Shown: positions 19,134 through 28,914, numbered from the stretch's first letter. The stretch is DNA of 64,000 nt from Pseudomonas sp. NC02 (GCF_002874965.1 NZ_CP025624.1:682001-746000), one strand, 5' to 3'. Program-made: numbers and translations. The notes: generated by a model not told the origin, from the letters alone.

Positions 19134-20804
19134 TTACAGAGTTATGACGGATTCGGTGGATTCCGGTGAAAAGGTGGCACTTTGCTTTGGTGCGCGCGCC
19201 GACATCACCCGGTTACGCCCGGCATCCTTGGCGCGGTACAGCGCCTCGTCGGCCTGGGCCGCCATCATCAGGCTGTCGGAGCCGTCGCAGAGCTCCACCA
19301 CGCCGGCACTGAACGTGCACCACAAATCCTGGGGCTGGGCGGGATAGTGAATCTCGGCGAAGCGCCCGCGAATCTCGTCAAGTACTTGGCAAGCCCTGTC
19401 GAGGTCGGTGTCGGGCATCACGATGGCAAATTCTTCGCCGCCGTAACGGCCTATATAGTCGGTCTTGCGCAGGCGCTGCTTGAGAAACAGCGCGAGGCTC
19501 TTGATCACCCGGTCGCCCATGGGGTGGCCGTGGCTGTCGTTGACCCGCTTGAAGTGGTCGATGTCGAGCATCGCAAAACTCAGCGGCTTGCTCTCGCGGC
19601 GCGCGCGGAAGCTGCAGTCTTCGAGCAGTTGCAGGATGTGGGTGTGGTTGTACAGCCCGGTGAGGCTGTCGCGTACCATCCGCGCCTTGAGGTTGCGTGC
19701 CCGCGCGGCGCGGTTGCGTACGGTGGTGATCAGGTGCCGGGGCTTGATCGGCTTGGTGAGGAAGTCGTCGCCGCCTTCGCTCATGGCGTCCAGTTGCTTG
19801 TCCAGGTCGTCTTCGGCCGAGAGATAGATGATCGGCACGCTGACGTAGCGGTCATTGTGACGGATCACCTTGGCCAGCTCGGTACCGGTGCAGGCCGGCA
19901 TATACATGTCGAGGATGATCAGGTCGGGCTGGAAGTCCGCCAGCTCGGCCATGGCCTGGATCGGTTCGATCAATGTGCGGGTGACGATGCCGGCGCTGTT
20001 GAGCAGGCGCTCGGTGTGCATCGCCTGGGCCCGCGAGTCGTCGATGATCAGCACTTTATAAGGTTCGTACTGGGCGACGCAGGTCAGCACTTCGATTTTT
20101 TCCAGCAGGCTCGACGCCTCCAGGGTGCCGGTGAGGAACTCCTGGCCGCCGGCGCGCACGGCGGCCAGGCGGGTGGGGGTGTCGGTTTCGTGCAGGCTGA
20201 AAAACAGCAGTGGCAGCTTTTGCTCCAGGCCTTCCTGAGCTTCGGCGGCGAGCTTCAGGCCGAGGCCGGCGCCGCAAAAATCCACATCCATCACAATGGC
20301 CGCCGGCAAGCGCTCGGCCATGGATGAGCGAAACGCCGCCACGCTGTCGAGGGACTGGGCGCTCAAGCCGAAAAATTCCAGCTGCTTGGCCAGGCGGTCG
20401 GCGCGGTCGTGATCGGCCAGCATCACGTAGATCGGCTTGCGCATCGGCGGCAGCAGGGTTTGTTCCAGCTGGTCGCCCTGGCGCAGCCCGGTGCGCGACA
20501 GGCGCTGCATCAAACGGTTGAGTTCGGTGATCAGGTGGCTGCTCAGGCGGCCGCGGTTGTCGTCCACCGCCTTGAGTGAAGCGCCGATCTGGTGCGCCAG
20601 CTGGCCGTGTTCCGGCTGCTCGAAGCGCTCGGCAAAACGCAGCAGGCGCAGGTTGGCCTCACTGAGCTCGGACAAGTCAGTGGTCGACCATTCGCTGCGT
20701 TGCAGGCGCTGCCAGATCTCAAGAATTTGACGTGCCTGATGAATTACCCGCTGGGCAAAATGGTGCTTGAGACGCTCACGGCTGGGGTCTTCTGGCTCGG
20801 TCAT
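19134..20804 (-). CDS. gcbA: diguanylate cyclase with two receiver domains, GcbA-like
   Basis: The 556-residue protein has a helical N-terminal region (about 1-120), a first receiver-like domain (MDVDFCGAG, Asp173), a second receiver ([11 protein letters not shown], Asp299) and a C-terminal GGDEF domain. The active site is GGEEF at 455-459, and an RxxD inhibitory site (Arg446-Asp449) is placed five residues upstream, so a feedback-inhibited c-di-GMP synthase is expected. The order and neighbours match GcbA of P. fluorescens and P. aeruginosa, which promotes attachment. The first receiver has an unusual D-V-D-F-C context and may be a pseudo-receiver. Confidence 0.9.
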   Translation of the reverse strand: MTEPEDPSRERLKHHFAQRVIHQARQILEIWQRLQRSEWSTTDLSELSEANLRLLRFAERFEQPEHGQLAHQIGASLKAVDDNRGRLSSHLITELNRLMQRLSRTGLRQGDQLEQTLLPPMRKPIYVMLADHDRADRLAKQLEFFGLSAQSLDSVAAFRSSMAERLPAAIVMDVDFCGAGLGLKLAAEAQEGLEQKLPLLFFSLHETDTPTRLAAVRAGGQEFLTGTLEASSLLEKIEVLTCVAQYEPYKVLIIDDSRAQAMHTERLLNSAGIVTRTLIEPIQAMAELADFQPDLIILDMYMPACTGTELAKVIRHNDRYVSVPIIYLSAEDDLDKQLDAMSEGGDDFLTKPIKPRHLITTVRNRAARARNLKARMVRDSLTGLYNHTHILQLLEDCSFRARRESKPLSFAMLDIDHFKRVNDSHGHPMGDRVIKSLALFLKQRLRKTDYIGRYGGEEFAIVMPDTDLDRACQVLDEIRGRFAEIHYPAQPQDLWCTFSAGVVELCDGSDSLMMAAQADEALYRAKDAGRNRVMSARAPKQSATFSPESTESVITL

Positions 20805-21078
20805 ATCCTGACTACTAGTTAGGCTGCATGCTGAGGTCGAACTGATGGCTCTATGCTAGCACCTCTTTTCCGTTGCACGAGTGTCATACGTCAATTAACT
20901 GCAAGGTCGCAGAGATTCATTTATCGACCATGCAGTCGCGCGGGCGTAAACAGCGTGCATCCTTTATAGTCGAACCGCGTACTCGCGCCACCCTGGCTAA
21001 AAGCGCCGCACTGCTCGGCACGATGGGGCAGGGTTGTGGTCGTAGCTATTGAACTCAAGTGATTGAAAGGATATCGCC

Positions 21079-22146
21079 ATGCTGGACTGGAAAAACCGCG
21101 CAGGCAGTGCAAAGGGCCCGGCCCCTGAAACCAAGTCGGCCCCCCGCAGCTATTTCCGTAACCTGCTGATGAGCCGCGCGTTGCTCTCGCTGGTTGCGTT
21201 GTACCTGTTGGTCACCGGTGCCCTGGGTTGGTACTGGAGCGAAGAGCCTGCGTTGTTCCCGGTCCAGCAGAATGCGCAAATTGCCGCCGAGAAGGATGGC
21301 AAGCAGATGGTGGTGGGCTTTACCACCGTCGAAACCCTCAAGACGGTGGTGGGCACCCTGCTGAACAAGCCGGGTGGCTACATTTCCAACGACCGTTTCC
21401 CGCCGGGCCTGTGGATGGACAACATGCCGAGCTGGGAGTACGGCGTACTGGTGCAGGTGCGTGACCTGACCCGTGCCCTGCGCAAGGACTTCGCCCGCTC
21501 CCAGTCGCAGTCGGCGGAAGACGCAGACCTGGCCAAGGCCGAACCGCGCTTCAACTTCGACAACAAGAGCTGGGTGCTGCCGTCCAGCGAGTCGGAATAC
21601 CAGGAAGGCATCAATTCCCTGAGCCGCTACGAAGCGCGCTTGTCCGACCCGAATCAAAAAGGCGCTCTGTTCTATGCACGTGCCGACAACCTCAACAACT
21701 GGCTGGGTGATGTGGCGACCCGCCTGGGCTCGCTGTCGCAACGGCTGTCGGCCAGTGTGGGCCGGGTCAAGCTCAACACCGCGCTGAAAACCGAAGCGCT
21801 GGCGCCGGGTGAAGTGCCGCAGGTCGACGAAGAAGTGGTGGAAACCCCATGGATGCAGATCGACAACGTGTTCTACGAAGCCCGCGGCCAGGCCTGGGCC
21901 CTGTCGCACCTGCTGCGCGCCATTGAAGTCGACTTCGCCGATGTGCTGGCCAAGAAGAACGCCACCGTCAGCGTGCGCCAGATCATTCGTGAGCTGGAAG
22001 CTTCGCAAGAGCCGGTATGGAGCCCGATGATTCTCAACGGCAGTGGCTTTGGCATCCTGGCCAACCATTCGCTGGTCATGGCCAACTATATTTCCCGGGC
22101 CAACGCTGCAGTGATCGACCTGCGTCAGCTCCTGAACCAGGGTTGA
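21079..22146 (+). CDS. DUF2333 family protein
   Basis: The 355-residue protein has a short cytoplasmic N-terminus, one membrane span at about 36-53 (LLSLVALYLLVTGALGWYW) and a large soluble part, probably periplasmic. Conserved-looking blocks include NKPGGYISNDRFPPGLWMDN, MPSWEYGVLVQVRDL and QAWALSHLLRAIEVDFADVL. It belongs to a family found beside gcbA in Pseudomonas with no known function. GGAT precedes the ATG. It overlaps the NUDIX gene by 1 bp (TGATG), so the two are probably co-transcribed. Confidence 0.9.
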   Translation: MLDWKNRAGSAKGPAPETKSAPRSYFRNLLMSRALLSLVALYLLVTGALGWYWSEEPALFPVQQNAQIAAEKDGKQMVVGFTTVETLKTVVGTLLNKPGGYISNDRFPPGLWMDNMPSWEYGVLVQVRDLTRALRKDFARSQSQSAEDADLAKAEPRFNFDNKSWVLPSSESEYQEGINSLSRYEARLSDPNQKGALFYARADNLNNWLGDVATRLGSLSQRLSASVGRVKLNTALKTEALAPGEVPQVDEEVVETPWMQIDNVFYEARGQAWALSHLLRAIEVDFADVLAKKNATVSVRQIIRELEASQEPVWSPMILNGSGFGILANHSLVMANYISRANAAVIDLRQLLNQG

Positions 22147-22685
22147 TGATGGACGCTTCCACCAGGGAGGCAGCGCACCGCGCCGCCTCCGACGCCGAAC
22201 TGATTGCCTGGGTCGACGAGCAGGACAACCTGCTCGGCAGCCTCGTACGTTCCGATCTGCGCCGGCGCGGGCTGATCGGGCGCTGCACCTTTATCTTCCT
22301 GTTCAACTCGGCCGGTGAGCTGTGTGTGCACCGGCGCACCCTGAGCAAAGCCATGTACCCGGGTTTCTGGGACACGGCGGCGGGCGGAATGGTGGCGGCC
22401 CACGAGTCCTATGCCGAGTCGGCGGCCCGTGAGCTGGAAGAGGAGCTGGGTGTCAGCGGCGTCGAACTGACCGCCCACGATCACTTCTACTTCGAAGACG
22501 GCGACAGCCGGCTCTGGTGCACCTCGTTCTCGGCCGTGTGGGACGGGCCGCTGCGAATCCAGCCGGAAGAAGTCATGGAAGCGCGCTTTCTGCCCCTGGC
22601 CACGGTGCTTCAGGAGGCCGAGCAAAAGCCCTATTGCCCGGATGCCCAGGAAGGGTTGCGTCGTTATTTGGCCCTGCGTCGCTAA
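22146..22685 (+). CDS. NUDIX hydrolase
   Basis: The product has 179 residues from ATG 22146; ATG 22149 is equally possible. The full Nudix box is present: G-x5-E-x7-REL-EEE-LG in GGMVAAHESY and ARELEEELGV. Upstream residues include WVDEQDNLLG and a YPGFWDTAAGG segment resembling the isopentenyl-diphosphate isomerase/YfcD subgroup. It should hydrolyse a nucleoside diphosphate derivative or related compound, but the substrate cannot be read from sequence. Coupled to the DUF2333 gene. Confidence 0.9.
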   Translation: MMDASTREAAHRAASDAELIAWVDEQDNLLGSLVRSDLRRRGLIGRCTFIFLFNSAGELCVHRRTLSKAMYPGFWDTAAGGMVAAHESYAESAARELEEELGVSGVELTAHDHFYFEDGDSRLWCTSFSAVWDGPLRIQPEEVMEARFLPLATVLQEAEQKPYCPDAQEGLRRYLALRR

Positions 22686-22780
22686 AGTTGCATAAATTGG
22701 CGCCATTTGGCTCTTAGCAAGGGGCGTTTTTGCCGTTACACTGCGCGCCTTTTCAGGCTGAACCGCTGTTGTTCCACCCT

Positions 22781-22880
22781 GTAGGAGCGAGCTTGCTCGC
22801 GAAAAACGTAAGCACGACGCGTGCTGTCTGAAGGCCCGCGTTATCGTTGACGACCTTCGCGAGCAAGCTCGCTCCTACAG
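22781..22880. repeat. REP pair, GTAGGAGCGAGC subtype
   Basis: GTAGGAGCGAGCTTGCTCGC opens the element and GCGAGCAAGCTCGCTCCTAC closes it in inverse orientation. The inner parts differ from the other copies. It lies between the NUDIX gene and the SUI1 gene, an interval of about 300 bp that otherwise shows no gene. Confidence 0.88.
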
Positions 22881-22982
22881 TGGTTTGAACATCGGCGGCT
22901 CAGTAGCGCTGCCCCTGCCTGAGTGGGGCTTCGCGGTCGATGACCCCATCGATCAGTCTTTGTCCTCCCAAGAGGATTGCCG

Positions 22983-23354
22983 GTGGCCAAAAAAGCCGCA
23001 TCCTTCGCCGCCCTTGGTGGCCTGGTATTTTCCACCGACGCAGGTCGACACTGCCCGGACTGTCGCCAGCCCGTGGACGCTTGTACCTGCAAAACAACCC
23101 TGATTCCCGAAGGCGATGGTATTGCCCGCGTTCGTCGCGAGAGCAAGGGCCGTGGCGGCAAGACAGTGACCACCATCACTGGCGTGCCCCTGGCCGAAGA
23201 AGCCTTGAAGGAACTGGCCACCACGCTGAAAAAGCGCTGTGGCACCGGTGGCGCCCTGAAAGACGGCGTGATCGAGATCCAGGGCGACCACGTCGAGTTG
23301 CTGTTGGCCGAGCTGATCAAGCTGGGTTACAAGGCGAAGAAATCCGGCGGCTAG
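22983..23354 (+). CDS. yciH: SUI1/YciH-type translation initiation factor
   Basis: The 123-residue protein starts at GTG 22983, with AGAGGA seven bases upstream; a TTG at 22977 is less likely. The N-terminal half has CPDC and CTC cysteines, and the C-terminal half is an eIF1/SUI1 fold (GRGGKTVTTITGVPLAEEAL, then LAELIKLGYKAKKSGG). The family is related to eIF1; in E. coli YciH has been linked to initiation fidelity, but its role is not settled. It is followed by a long inverted repeat and speA. Confidence 0.9.
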   Translation: MAKKAASFAALGGLVFSTDAGRHCPDCRQPVDACTCKTTLIPEGDGIARVRRESKGRGGKTVTTITGVPLAEEALKELATTLKKRCGTGGALKDGVIEIQGDHVELLLAELIKLGYKAKKSGG

Positions 23355-23358
23355 CAGC

Positions 23359-23426
23359 CTCTGTGAAAACCACCCCGATAGCCCGCTGGCTGAACGCGAA
23401 CTGTCGTCCCCATGGTTTTCACAGAG
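23359..23426. repeat. perfect 14-bp inverted repeat between yciH and speA
   Basis: CTCTGTGAAAACCA (23359-23372) is repeated in inverse orientation as TGGTTTTCACAGAG (23413-23426), separated by 40 bases. It starts 5 bp after the yciH stop. There is no T-tract after the right arm, so it is not a standard terminator. Confidence 0.75.
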
Positions 23427-23566
23427 CCTGTTCCTGACTGGTGTCTAAACTCTGTCCTGCAAGTGGGGTCTACCCCTCTCACAGGCAAATCGTCATTTTC
23501 ATTCTTTAGACTGCGCCAGCCTCTGATCAGGCCGGTGCACTTCGACTTCATTTATAGGGGACTTCG

Positions 23567-25480
23567 ATGTCCGTACGACGCACACGCAAAGACGATGGCA
23601 GCCAATGGACAGTTGCGGACAGCCGCAGTGTTTACGGGATTCGCCATTGGGGGGCCGGGTATTTCGCGATCAATGATGCCGGTCGCGTTGAAGTCCGTCC
23701 GAACGGCCCGAACAGCACGCCTGTGGACCTGTACGAGCAAGTCGACGAGCTGCGCAAAAGCGGCCTGTCCCTGCCGTTGCTGGTGCGCTTCCCCGACATC
23801 CTGCAAGACCGCGTGCGCCAGCTGACCGGCGCGTTCGACTCCAATATCGAGCGCCTGGAATACCAGAGCAAATACACCGCGCTGTACCCGATCAAGGTGA
23901 ACCAGCAGGAAGCGGTGATCGAGAACATCATCGCCACCCAGGACGTGTCCATTGGCCTGGAAGCCGGCTCCAAGCCCGAGCTGCTGGCCGTGCTGGCCCT
24001 GGCGCCGAAAGGCGGCACCATCGTCTGCAACGGTTACAAGGACCGTGAGTTCATCCGCCTCGCGCTGATGGGCCAGAAGCTGGGCCACAACGTGTTCATC
24101 GTGATCGAGAAAGAATCTGAAGTCGGCCTGGTGATCGAAGAAGCCGCCAACCTCAAGGTCAAGCCTCAGGTGGGCCTGCGGGTGCGCCTGTCTTCCCTGG
24201 CGTCGAGCAAGTGGGCGGACACCGGCGGCGAGAAATCCAAATTCGGTCTGTCGGCGGCGCAATTGTTGTCGGTGGTCGAGCGCTTCCGCGCGGCGGGCCT
24301 GGACCAGGGCATCCGCCTGCTGCACTTCCACATGGGTTCGCAGATCGCCAACCTGGCCGACTACCAGCACGGGTTCAAGGAAGCCATTCGTTACTACGGC
24401 GAACTGCGCAACCTCGGCCTGCCGGTAGACCACATCGACGTGGGCGGCGGCCTGGGCGTGGACTACGACGGTACCCACTCGCGTAACGCCAGCTCGATCA
24501 ACTACGACATGGACGACTACGCCGGCGTGGTCGTGGGCATGCTCAAGGAATTCTGCGACGCGCAGAGCCTGCCGCACCCGAACATCTTCTCCGAGAGCGG
24601 CCGTTCCCTGACCGCCCACCACGCCATGCTGGTGGTGCAAGTCACCGACGTCGAGAAACACAACGACGACGTGCCGTTGATCGAAAACAAGGAAAGCCTG
24701 CCGGAAACCGTGCAATGGCTGGTGGACCTGCTGGGCCCGACCGACATTGAAATGGTCACCGAAACCTACTGGCGCGCCACTCACTACATGAGCGACGTGG
24801 CAACCCAGTACGCCGACGGCAAGATCACCCTGGCCGAGAAGGCCCTGGCTGAACAATGCTACTTCGCCGTCTGCCGCCGCCTGCACGACTCGCTGAAAGC
24901 CCGCCAGCGTTCCCACCGCCAGGTGCTGGACGAACTCAACGACAAGCTGGCCGACAAGTACATCTGCAACTTCTCGGTCTTCCAGAGCCTGCCGGACACC
25001 TGGGCCATCGGCCAGGTGCTGCCGATATTGCCGCTGCATCGCCTCGACGAAGAACCGCTGCGCCGTGCGGTGCTGCAGGATTTGACCTGCGACTCCGACG
25101 GCAAGATCAAGCAGTACGTGGATGAGCAAAGCATCGAGACCAGCTTGCCGGTGCACGCTGTGAAAGAAGGCGAGGACTACCTGCTGGGGATCTTCCTGGT
25201 GGGTGCCTACCAGGAAATTCTCGGCGACATGCACAACCTGTTCGGTGACACCGACTCGGTGAACATCTACCAGCGTGACGACGGTTCGGTGTACAGCGCC
25301 GGGATCGAGACCCACGACACCATCGAAGACATGCTGCGTTACGTGCACTTGTCGCCAGAGGAGTTGATGACTCACTACCGTGACAAGTGCGCCAGCGCGA
25401 AGATCACGGCGGCGGAGCGGACTCAGTTCCTGGATGCGTTGCGTCTTGGTTTGACGCGTTCGTCGTACCTGTCTTCGTAA
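23567..25480 (+). CDS. speA: biosynthetic arginine decarboxylase
   Basis: The 637-residue PLP enzyme makes agmatine from arginine, leading to putrescine. Lys110 in [13 protein letters not shown] is the PLP-binding lysine. [10 protein letters not shown] and [19 protein letters not shown] belong to the alanine-racemase-like barrel, and the C-terminus has the [20 protein letters not shown] segment with the dimer active-site region. ATAGGGGA precedes the ATG. A 210-bp upstream region includes a 14-bp inverted repeat. A REP pair follows the gene. Confidence 0.97.
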   Translation: MSVRRTRKDDGSQWTVADSRSVYGIRHWGAGYFAINDAGRVEVRPNGPNSTPVDLYEQVDELRKSGLSLPLLVRFPDILQDRVRQLTGAFDSNIERLEYQSKYTALYPIKVNQQEAVIENIIATQDVSIGLEAGSKPELLAVLALAPKGGTIVCNGYKDREFIRLALMGQKLGHNVFIVIEKESEVGLVIEEAANLKVKPQVGLRVRLSSLASSKWADTGGEKSKFGLSAAQLLSVVERFRAAGLDQGIRLLHFHMGSQIANLADYQHGFKEAIRYYGELRNLGLPVDHIDVGGGLGVDYDGTHSRNASSINYDMDDYAGVVVGMLKEFCDAQSLPHPNIFSESGRSLTAHHAMLVVQVTDVEKHNDDVPLIENKESLPETVQWLVDLLGPTDIEMVTETYWRATHYMSDVATQYADGKITLAEKALAEQCYFAVCRRLHDSLKARQRSHRQVLDELNDKLADKYICNFSVFQSLPDTWAIGQVLPILPLHRLDEEPLRRAVLQDLTCDSDGKIKQYVDEQSIETSLPVHAVKEGEDYLLGIFLVGAYQEILGDMHNLFGDTDSVNIYQRDDGSVYSAGIETHDTIEDMLRYVHLSPEELMTHYRDKCASAKITAAERTQFLDALRLGLTRSSYLSS

Positions 25481-25528
25481 GGACACCGCTTCCAGGCTGA
25501 CAAAGATCTCAATGTGACAGAGATCCAG

Positions 25529-25620
25529 TGTGGGAGCGGGCTTGCTCGCGAAGGCGGTGTGTCAGTCGATACATGTGCAGACTGATACACCGCCTTCGCG
25601 AGCAAGCCCGCTCCCACATT
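25529..25620. repeat. REP pair (REPIN-like)
   Basis: TGTGGGAGCGGGCTTGCTCG and CGAGCAAGCCCGCTCCCACA form the outer arms, with GCGAAGGCGGTGTGTCAGT partly matching the opposite strand inside. It lies between speA and the hydrolase gene. Confidence 0.9.
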
Positions 25621-25661
25621 TGGATCGCCGCAAGTCCTGCAGTTTTTATAGGGCCTGAATA

Positions 25662-26525
25662 ATGTCGAAAAAACTCCTGCAAGTGTTCACTCTGGCCATC
25701 GCGACGCTGCTCGCAGCCTGCTCCCCGATCAAAGTGCTCAACGCACTCACCCCCACCAGCACCTTCACCAAAACATCCGCCATCGCCTACGGCGATGACC
25801 CCCGCCAGAAACTCGATATCTACCGCCCCGTCACCGCCTTGCCCGACGCGCCCGTCGTGGTGTTTTTCTATGGCGGCAGCTGGAACAGCGGCTCAAGGGA
25901 TGACTACGGTTTCGTCGGCGAAGCCCTGGCTTCGCGCGGCATCGTGGTGGTGATCGCCGACTACCGGCTTTACCCGCAAGTGCGCTACCCACTGTTTTTG
26001 CAGGACGGCGCCCAAGCAGTCGCGTGGGCGTATCAGCACAGTGCCGAATACGGCGGCGATCCCCGCAAGCTGTATGTGATGGGCCACAGTTCCGGTGCCT
26101 ACAACGCCGCAATGCTGGCGCTGGACCCGCAGTGGCTGGCCGGGGTTGGCCTGTCGCCGTCAGTCTTCAAGGGATGGATCGGCCTCGCCGGGCCGTATGA
26201 TTTCCTGCCGATTGAAAACCGCGATGTGCGGCCGGTGTTCTTCTACCCGGACTCGCCGCCCGATTCCCAACCCATCAACCACGTGAGCCAAAGCGCACCC
26301 CCCAGCCTGTTGATTGCTTCGGTGGACGACAACCTGGTCAACCCCAAGCGCAACACCGGCGGGTTGGCGAAAAAGCTGCGAGCGGCGGGTGTGCCGGTGG
26401 AGGAGTTCTACTTCACCAGGACCAGCCACGCCACATTGGTGGCGTCGATGTCCCGGCCGCTGCGCTGGCTGGCGCCCGTGTTGGACCGGGTCACGGCTTT
26501 TATCACGTTCACGCCGGGCCAGTAA
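25662..26525 (+). CDS. alpha/beta hydrolase, esterase-like lipoprotein
   Basis: The 287-residue protein begins with a lipoprotein signal (TLLAACSP, lipid Cys about residue 20). The hydrolase core shows an oxyanion motif FYGGSW, the nucleophile motif GHSSGA, an acid candidate in ASVDDNLV and a catalytic His in RTSHATLV, resembling the carboxylesterase/BD-FAE group. The catalytic serine and likely triad are intact, so an envelope-located esterase is expected; the substrate is unknown. The last 17 bp overlap the 3' end of the convergent MATE gene. Confidence 0.88.
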   Translation: MSKKLLQVFTLAIATLLAACSPIKVLNALTPTSTFTKTSAIAYGDDPRQKLDIYRPVTALPDAPVVVFFYGGSWNSGSRDDYGFVGEALASRGIVVVIADYRLYPQVRYPLFLQDGAQAVAWAYQHSAEYGGDPRKLYVMGHSSGAYNAAMLALDPQWLAGVGLSPSVFKGWIGLAGPYDFLPIENRDVRPVFFYPDSPPDSQPINHVSQSAPPSLLIASVDDNLVNPKRNTGGLAKKLRAAGVPVEEFYFTRTSHATLVASMSRPLRWLAPVLDRVTAFITFTPGQ

Positions 26526-27855
26526 GCCAGCGGTCCTGTTTGTTCAGGCGCCAGGCAATTGCCCACAGCGTCAGGCTGCGCAGGGCCATAAACAGCAGGA
26601 AGGTTATCCACAATCCGTGGTTGCCAAGGCCCTGCAAGGCCCAGGCGAAGGGCAGCACAATCACCACCGTCAGCAGCATGCCGTTGCGCATTTCCCGGGC
26701 GCGGGTGGCGCCGATGAACAGGCCGTCCAGCAGGTAGCTCCACACGGCGATCAACGGCAGTACGGCGAGGTAGGGCAGGTAGATGTCGGCGGTTTCGCGC
26801 ACGCTCGGGATATCGGTTTGCATGGCGATAAACAGGTGGCCGAACACGGCGAACAGGATCGCGAAGCCGACACTCGCCAGCAACGACCAACCACAGGCCA
26901 CCACCAGCGAGCGGCGCAAGGCCTGGCGGTCGTGGGCGCCGATGGCGTGGCCGCACAAGGCTTCCACGGCGTGGGCCAGTCCGTCCAGGGCGTGGGCCGT
27001 CAGCAACAGACCATTGAGCAGCAGCGCATTCGCCGCCACCGTGGCATCCCCCAAGCGAGCGCCTTGCACGGTGATCATGAAAAACACCGATTGCAGGGCC
27101 AGGCTGCGGATGAAGATATCGCGGTTCACCGCCAGCAGCGGGCGCCAGCTTTGCCACAGCTTGAGCGTGGCCCAGGCGATATGGCCGGGGTAGGCACGCA
27201 GGGCTTTTTGGGTAAGGGCCAGGCCGAGCAGGGCCCCGGTCCATTCGGCGATCACCGAGGCGCGGGCCGAGCCGACCACGCCCCAATCCAGGCCCAGCAC
27301 GAACCACAGGTTGAGGGCGATGTTGACGAGGTTGGTGGTCAGCAGAATCGCCAGCGGCGCGCGGGCGTTCTGGGTGCCGAGGAACCAGCCCACCAGCGCG
27401 TAGCTGGCCAGAGCGGCGGGCAGGCCGAAGAGGCGGGTGTGGAAGAATTCGCGGGTCAGTTGGTTCAGCTCGGGCGAGGGCTGCATCCAGTCCAGCACCA
27501 GGCCGCTTAACGGAATGCCGATGCTGCCGAGCGCTACGGCCAGGCCCAGCGCCAGCAACAGCCCCTGCAACAGAATCTGCCGCAGCGCGGCCCCGTCACC
27601 GCGCCCGGCAGCCTGGGCGGCAAAACCGGTGGAGCCCATGCGCAGGAAGCCCATGGCCCAGGCGAGGAAGGTGTACAGGCTGGCGCCAACGGCCACGGCG
27701 CCGAGTTGGTGGGCGTGGGGCAGGTGGCCGATGACCATGCTGTCCACCAGCGCCACCAGTGGTACGGAGATGTTCGACAGGATCATCGGCGCGGCGAGGG
27801 CCCACACGCGGCGGTGGGTAGGGCGGTCGCGCCAGTCGGTTAGCAGGGAAGTCAT
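26509..27855 (-). CDS. MATE family efflux transporter, DinF-like
   Basis: The 448-residue protein has about twelve membrane segments. The N-terminus RRVWALAAPMILSNISVPLV followed by LVDSMVIGHLP is typical of MATE transporters, and a second half repeats the pattern (LDGLAHAVEALCGHAIGAHD). The D in LVALVDSM matches the conserved cation-binding position of the DinF branch. Substrates are usually cationic drugs or metabolites exchanged for protons or sodium; none can be assigned here. It is convergent with the esterase gene. Confidence 0.9.
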   Translation of the reverse strand: MTSLLTDWRDRPTHRRVWALAAPMILSNISVPLVALVDSMVIGHLPHAHQLGAVAVGASLYTFLAWAMGFLRMGSTGFAAQAAGRGDGAALRQILLQGLLLALGLAVALGSIGIPLSGLVLDWMQPSPELNQLTREFFHTRLFGLPAALASYALVGWFLGTQNARAPLAILLTTNLVNIALNLWFVLGLDWGVVGSARASVIAEWTGALLGLALTQKALRAYPGHIAWATLKLWQSWRPLLAVNRDIFIRSLALQSVFFMITVQGARLGDATVAANALLLNGLLLTAHALDGLAHAVEALCGHAIGAHDRQALRRSLVVACGWSLLASVGFAILFAVFGHLFIAMQTDIPSVRETADIYLPYLAVLPLIAVWSYLLDGLFIGATRAREMRNGMLLTVVIVLPFAWALQGLGNHGLWITFLLFMALRSLTLWAIAWRLNKQDRWLTGPA

Positions 27856-27910
27856 GCGGGCTCCTTTGGGGAGCGGTAGTGTAACTGTCCATTAGCTGCG
27901 CCGCAGGGCC

Positions 27911-28003
27911 AATGTGGGAGCGGGCTTGCTCGCGAAAGCGGTGTGTCAGTCGCCGGATGTATTGGCTGATCCACCGCTTTCGCGAGCAAGCCCGCTCCCA
28001 CAT
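27911..28003. repeat. REP pair (REPIN-like)
   Basis: AATGTGGGAGCGGGCTTGC at the left and GCAAGCCCGCTCCCACATT at the right, with inner arms CGCGAAAGCGG/CCGCTTTCGCG. It lies between the MATE gene and the DUF3077/DUF6124-like gene. Confidence 0.92.
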
Positions 28004-28019
28004 TTTTGACCGCGTAGTG

Positions 28020-28322
28020 TCAGGTTTTGCGCGGGTGCAGGCATTCGATGGAGCGGTCGACGGTGGTCTTGGCAATTTCCAGCAAGTGCCAAACGGCCAG
28101 GATCTTCGCGCGCTGCGGGCTTTCCAGCAGTTCGCCGCAATCAAGCGCAGTCGCCGAGGCGCTGCTCAGCAAGCTGGCGGTGTAGAGCAGGGAATCTTCG
28201 AAGCTCAGGTCTTCGTTGATGGTGTGGAAGCCTTGGGATGGCAGGTAATGTTCGAGGGCGCGATTGAAGGCGGCGCGGTCGTTGAGGAGGTCGCTGGGTG
28301 GATCGGGGACAACCTTATTCAT
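28020..28322 (-). CDS. DUF3077/DUF6124-like small protein
   Basis: The 100-residue product starts at ATG 28322 with MNKVVPDPPSDLL, the PDPP opening typical of a Pseudomonas-specific small-protein family. The rest (ALEHYLPSQGFHTINEDLSF, then SSASATALDCGELLE) is mostly helical with no membrane span. Function is unknown. AGGAG lies eight bases upstream but is inside a hairpin. The frame stays open to 28511; that extension runs through a structured leader and is probably untranslated. Confidence 0.85.
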   Translation of the reverse strand: MNKVVPDPPSDLLNDRAAFNRALEHYLPSQGFHTINEDLSFEDSLLYTASLLSSASATALDCGELLESPQRAKILAVWHLLEIAKTTVDRSIECLHPRKT

Positions 28323-28511
28323 CGTGTAGCTCCTGTCTGCAGAAGGAGCCGGCCCTGTCGCGACTAAACGAAGGGTGGCGGCTATACGCAGGTTAGTCGA
28401 CCGGTCAGACAGGAAAACTCCGGCGCACCCGAAGGTGCCCTGCGCACAGCCACCATAAAACCTCATGGGAGACATGCGCCTGTCTGAACTCGGGCGACTA
28501 AACCCGATCAC
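28323..28511 (-). promoter_or_regulatory. structured leader upstream of the DUF3077/DUF6124-like gene
   Basis: On the minus strand, GGCACC-TTCG-GGTGC (plus 28422-28439) makes a UUCG hairpin. Nearer the start, GCTCCT (28344-28349) pairs with AGGAGC (28329-28334) around a 10-base loop, burying the Shine-Dalgarno sequence of the downstream gene. TTTAGTCG occurs on the minus strand near 28500 and near 28365, and a related TTAGTCG on the plus strand near 28393-28399. The arrangement suggests translational control, but the signal is unknown. The next gene upstream begins 120 bp further away. Confidence 0.5.
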
Positions 28512-28623
28512 TGATATGCAGTGAAGGGCCGAAGACTAGCCACCCATCCCAACAGGCACAAGGCCGAAAGATTGTCTCGGAAACGTCCCTCAAATTAAAG
28601 GGATTTACCCTGCTGGCCCTTTA

Positions 28624-28914
28624 TTAATGCACCACCCAGCTGAGCACCCACAGCCCGAGCATCAACCAGATAATCCCCATGATGATCGAAGCCCGCATAA
28701 ACGCGCGCACCGCCGAGTACAACAGCATCAAGCCGATAATCAGCATGAGGATGCTGATGATCGAGGTGTCCATCCCCAAGGATCTGGACAGCCCGTCGAC
28801 AAAGTCGCCGCCCGCGTGGGACAGGGTATTGAACAGCCCGCTGAACAACTCGACGATAAAGTGGATGATCTGGCCGATCTTGAGACCCAGCCATCCGAAA
28901 AAGTCTGTTTGCAT
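28624..28914 (-). CDS. small hypothetical membrane protein
   Basis: The 96-residue protein has an amphipathic N-terminal helix (KIGQIIHFIVELFSGLFNTL), a polar central stretch (GGDFVDGLSRSLGMD), and two hydrophobic segments at about 50-68 (IISILMLIIGLMLLYSAV) and 74-94. It has no recognised domain; similar short proteins occur in Pseudomonas. It is transcribed divergently from the MazG-like gene 160 bp away. Confidence 0.75.
   Translation of the reverse strand: MQTDFFGWLGLKIGQIIHFIVELFSGLFNTLSHAGGDFVDGLSRSLGMDTSIISILMLIIGLMLLYSAVRAFMRASIIMGIIWLMLGLWVLSWVVH

Noticed and set aside
28323..28511. Upstream extension of the DUF3077/DUF6124-like gene by 63 residues
   Set aside because: ATG 28322 has a ribosome-binding site and gives the expected MNKVVPDPP start. 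The extension is rich in hairpins and is better seen as a leader.
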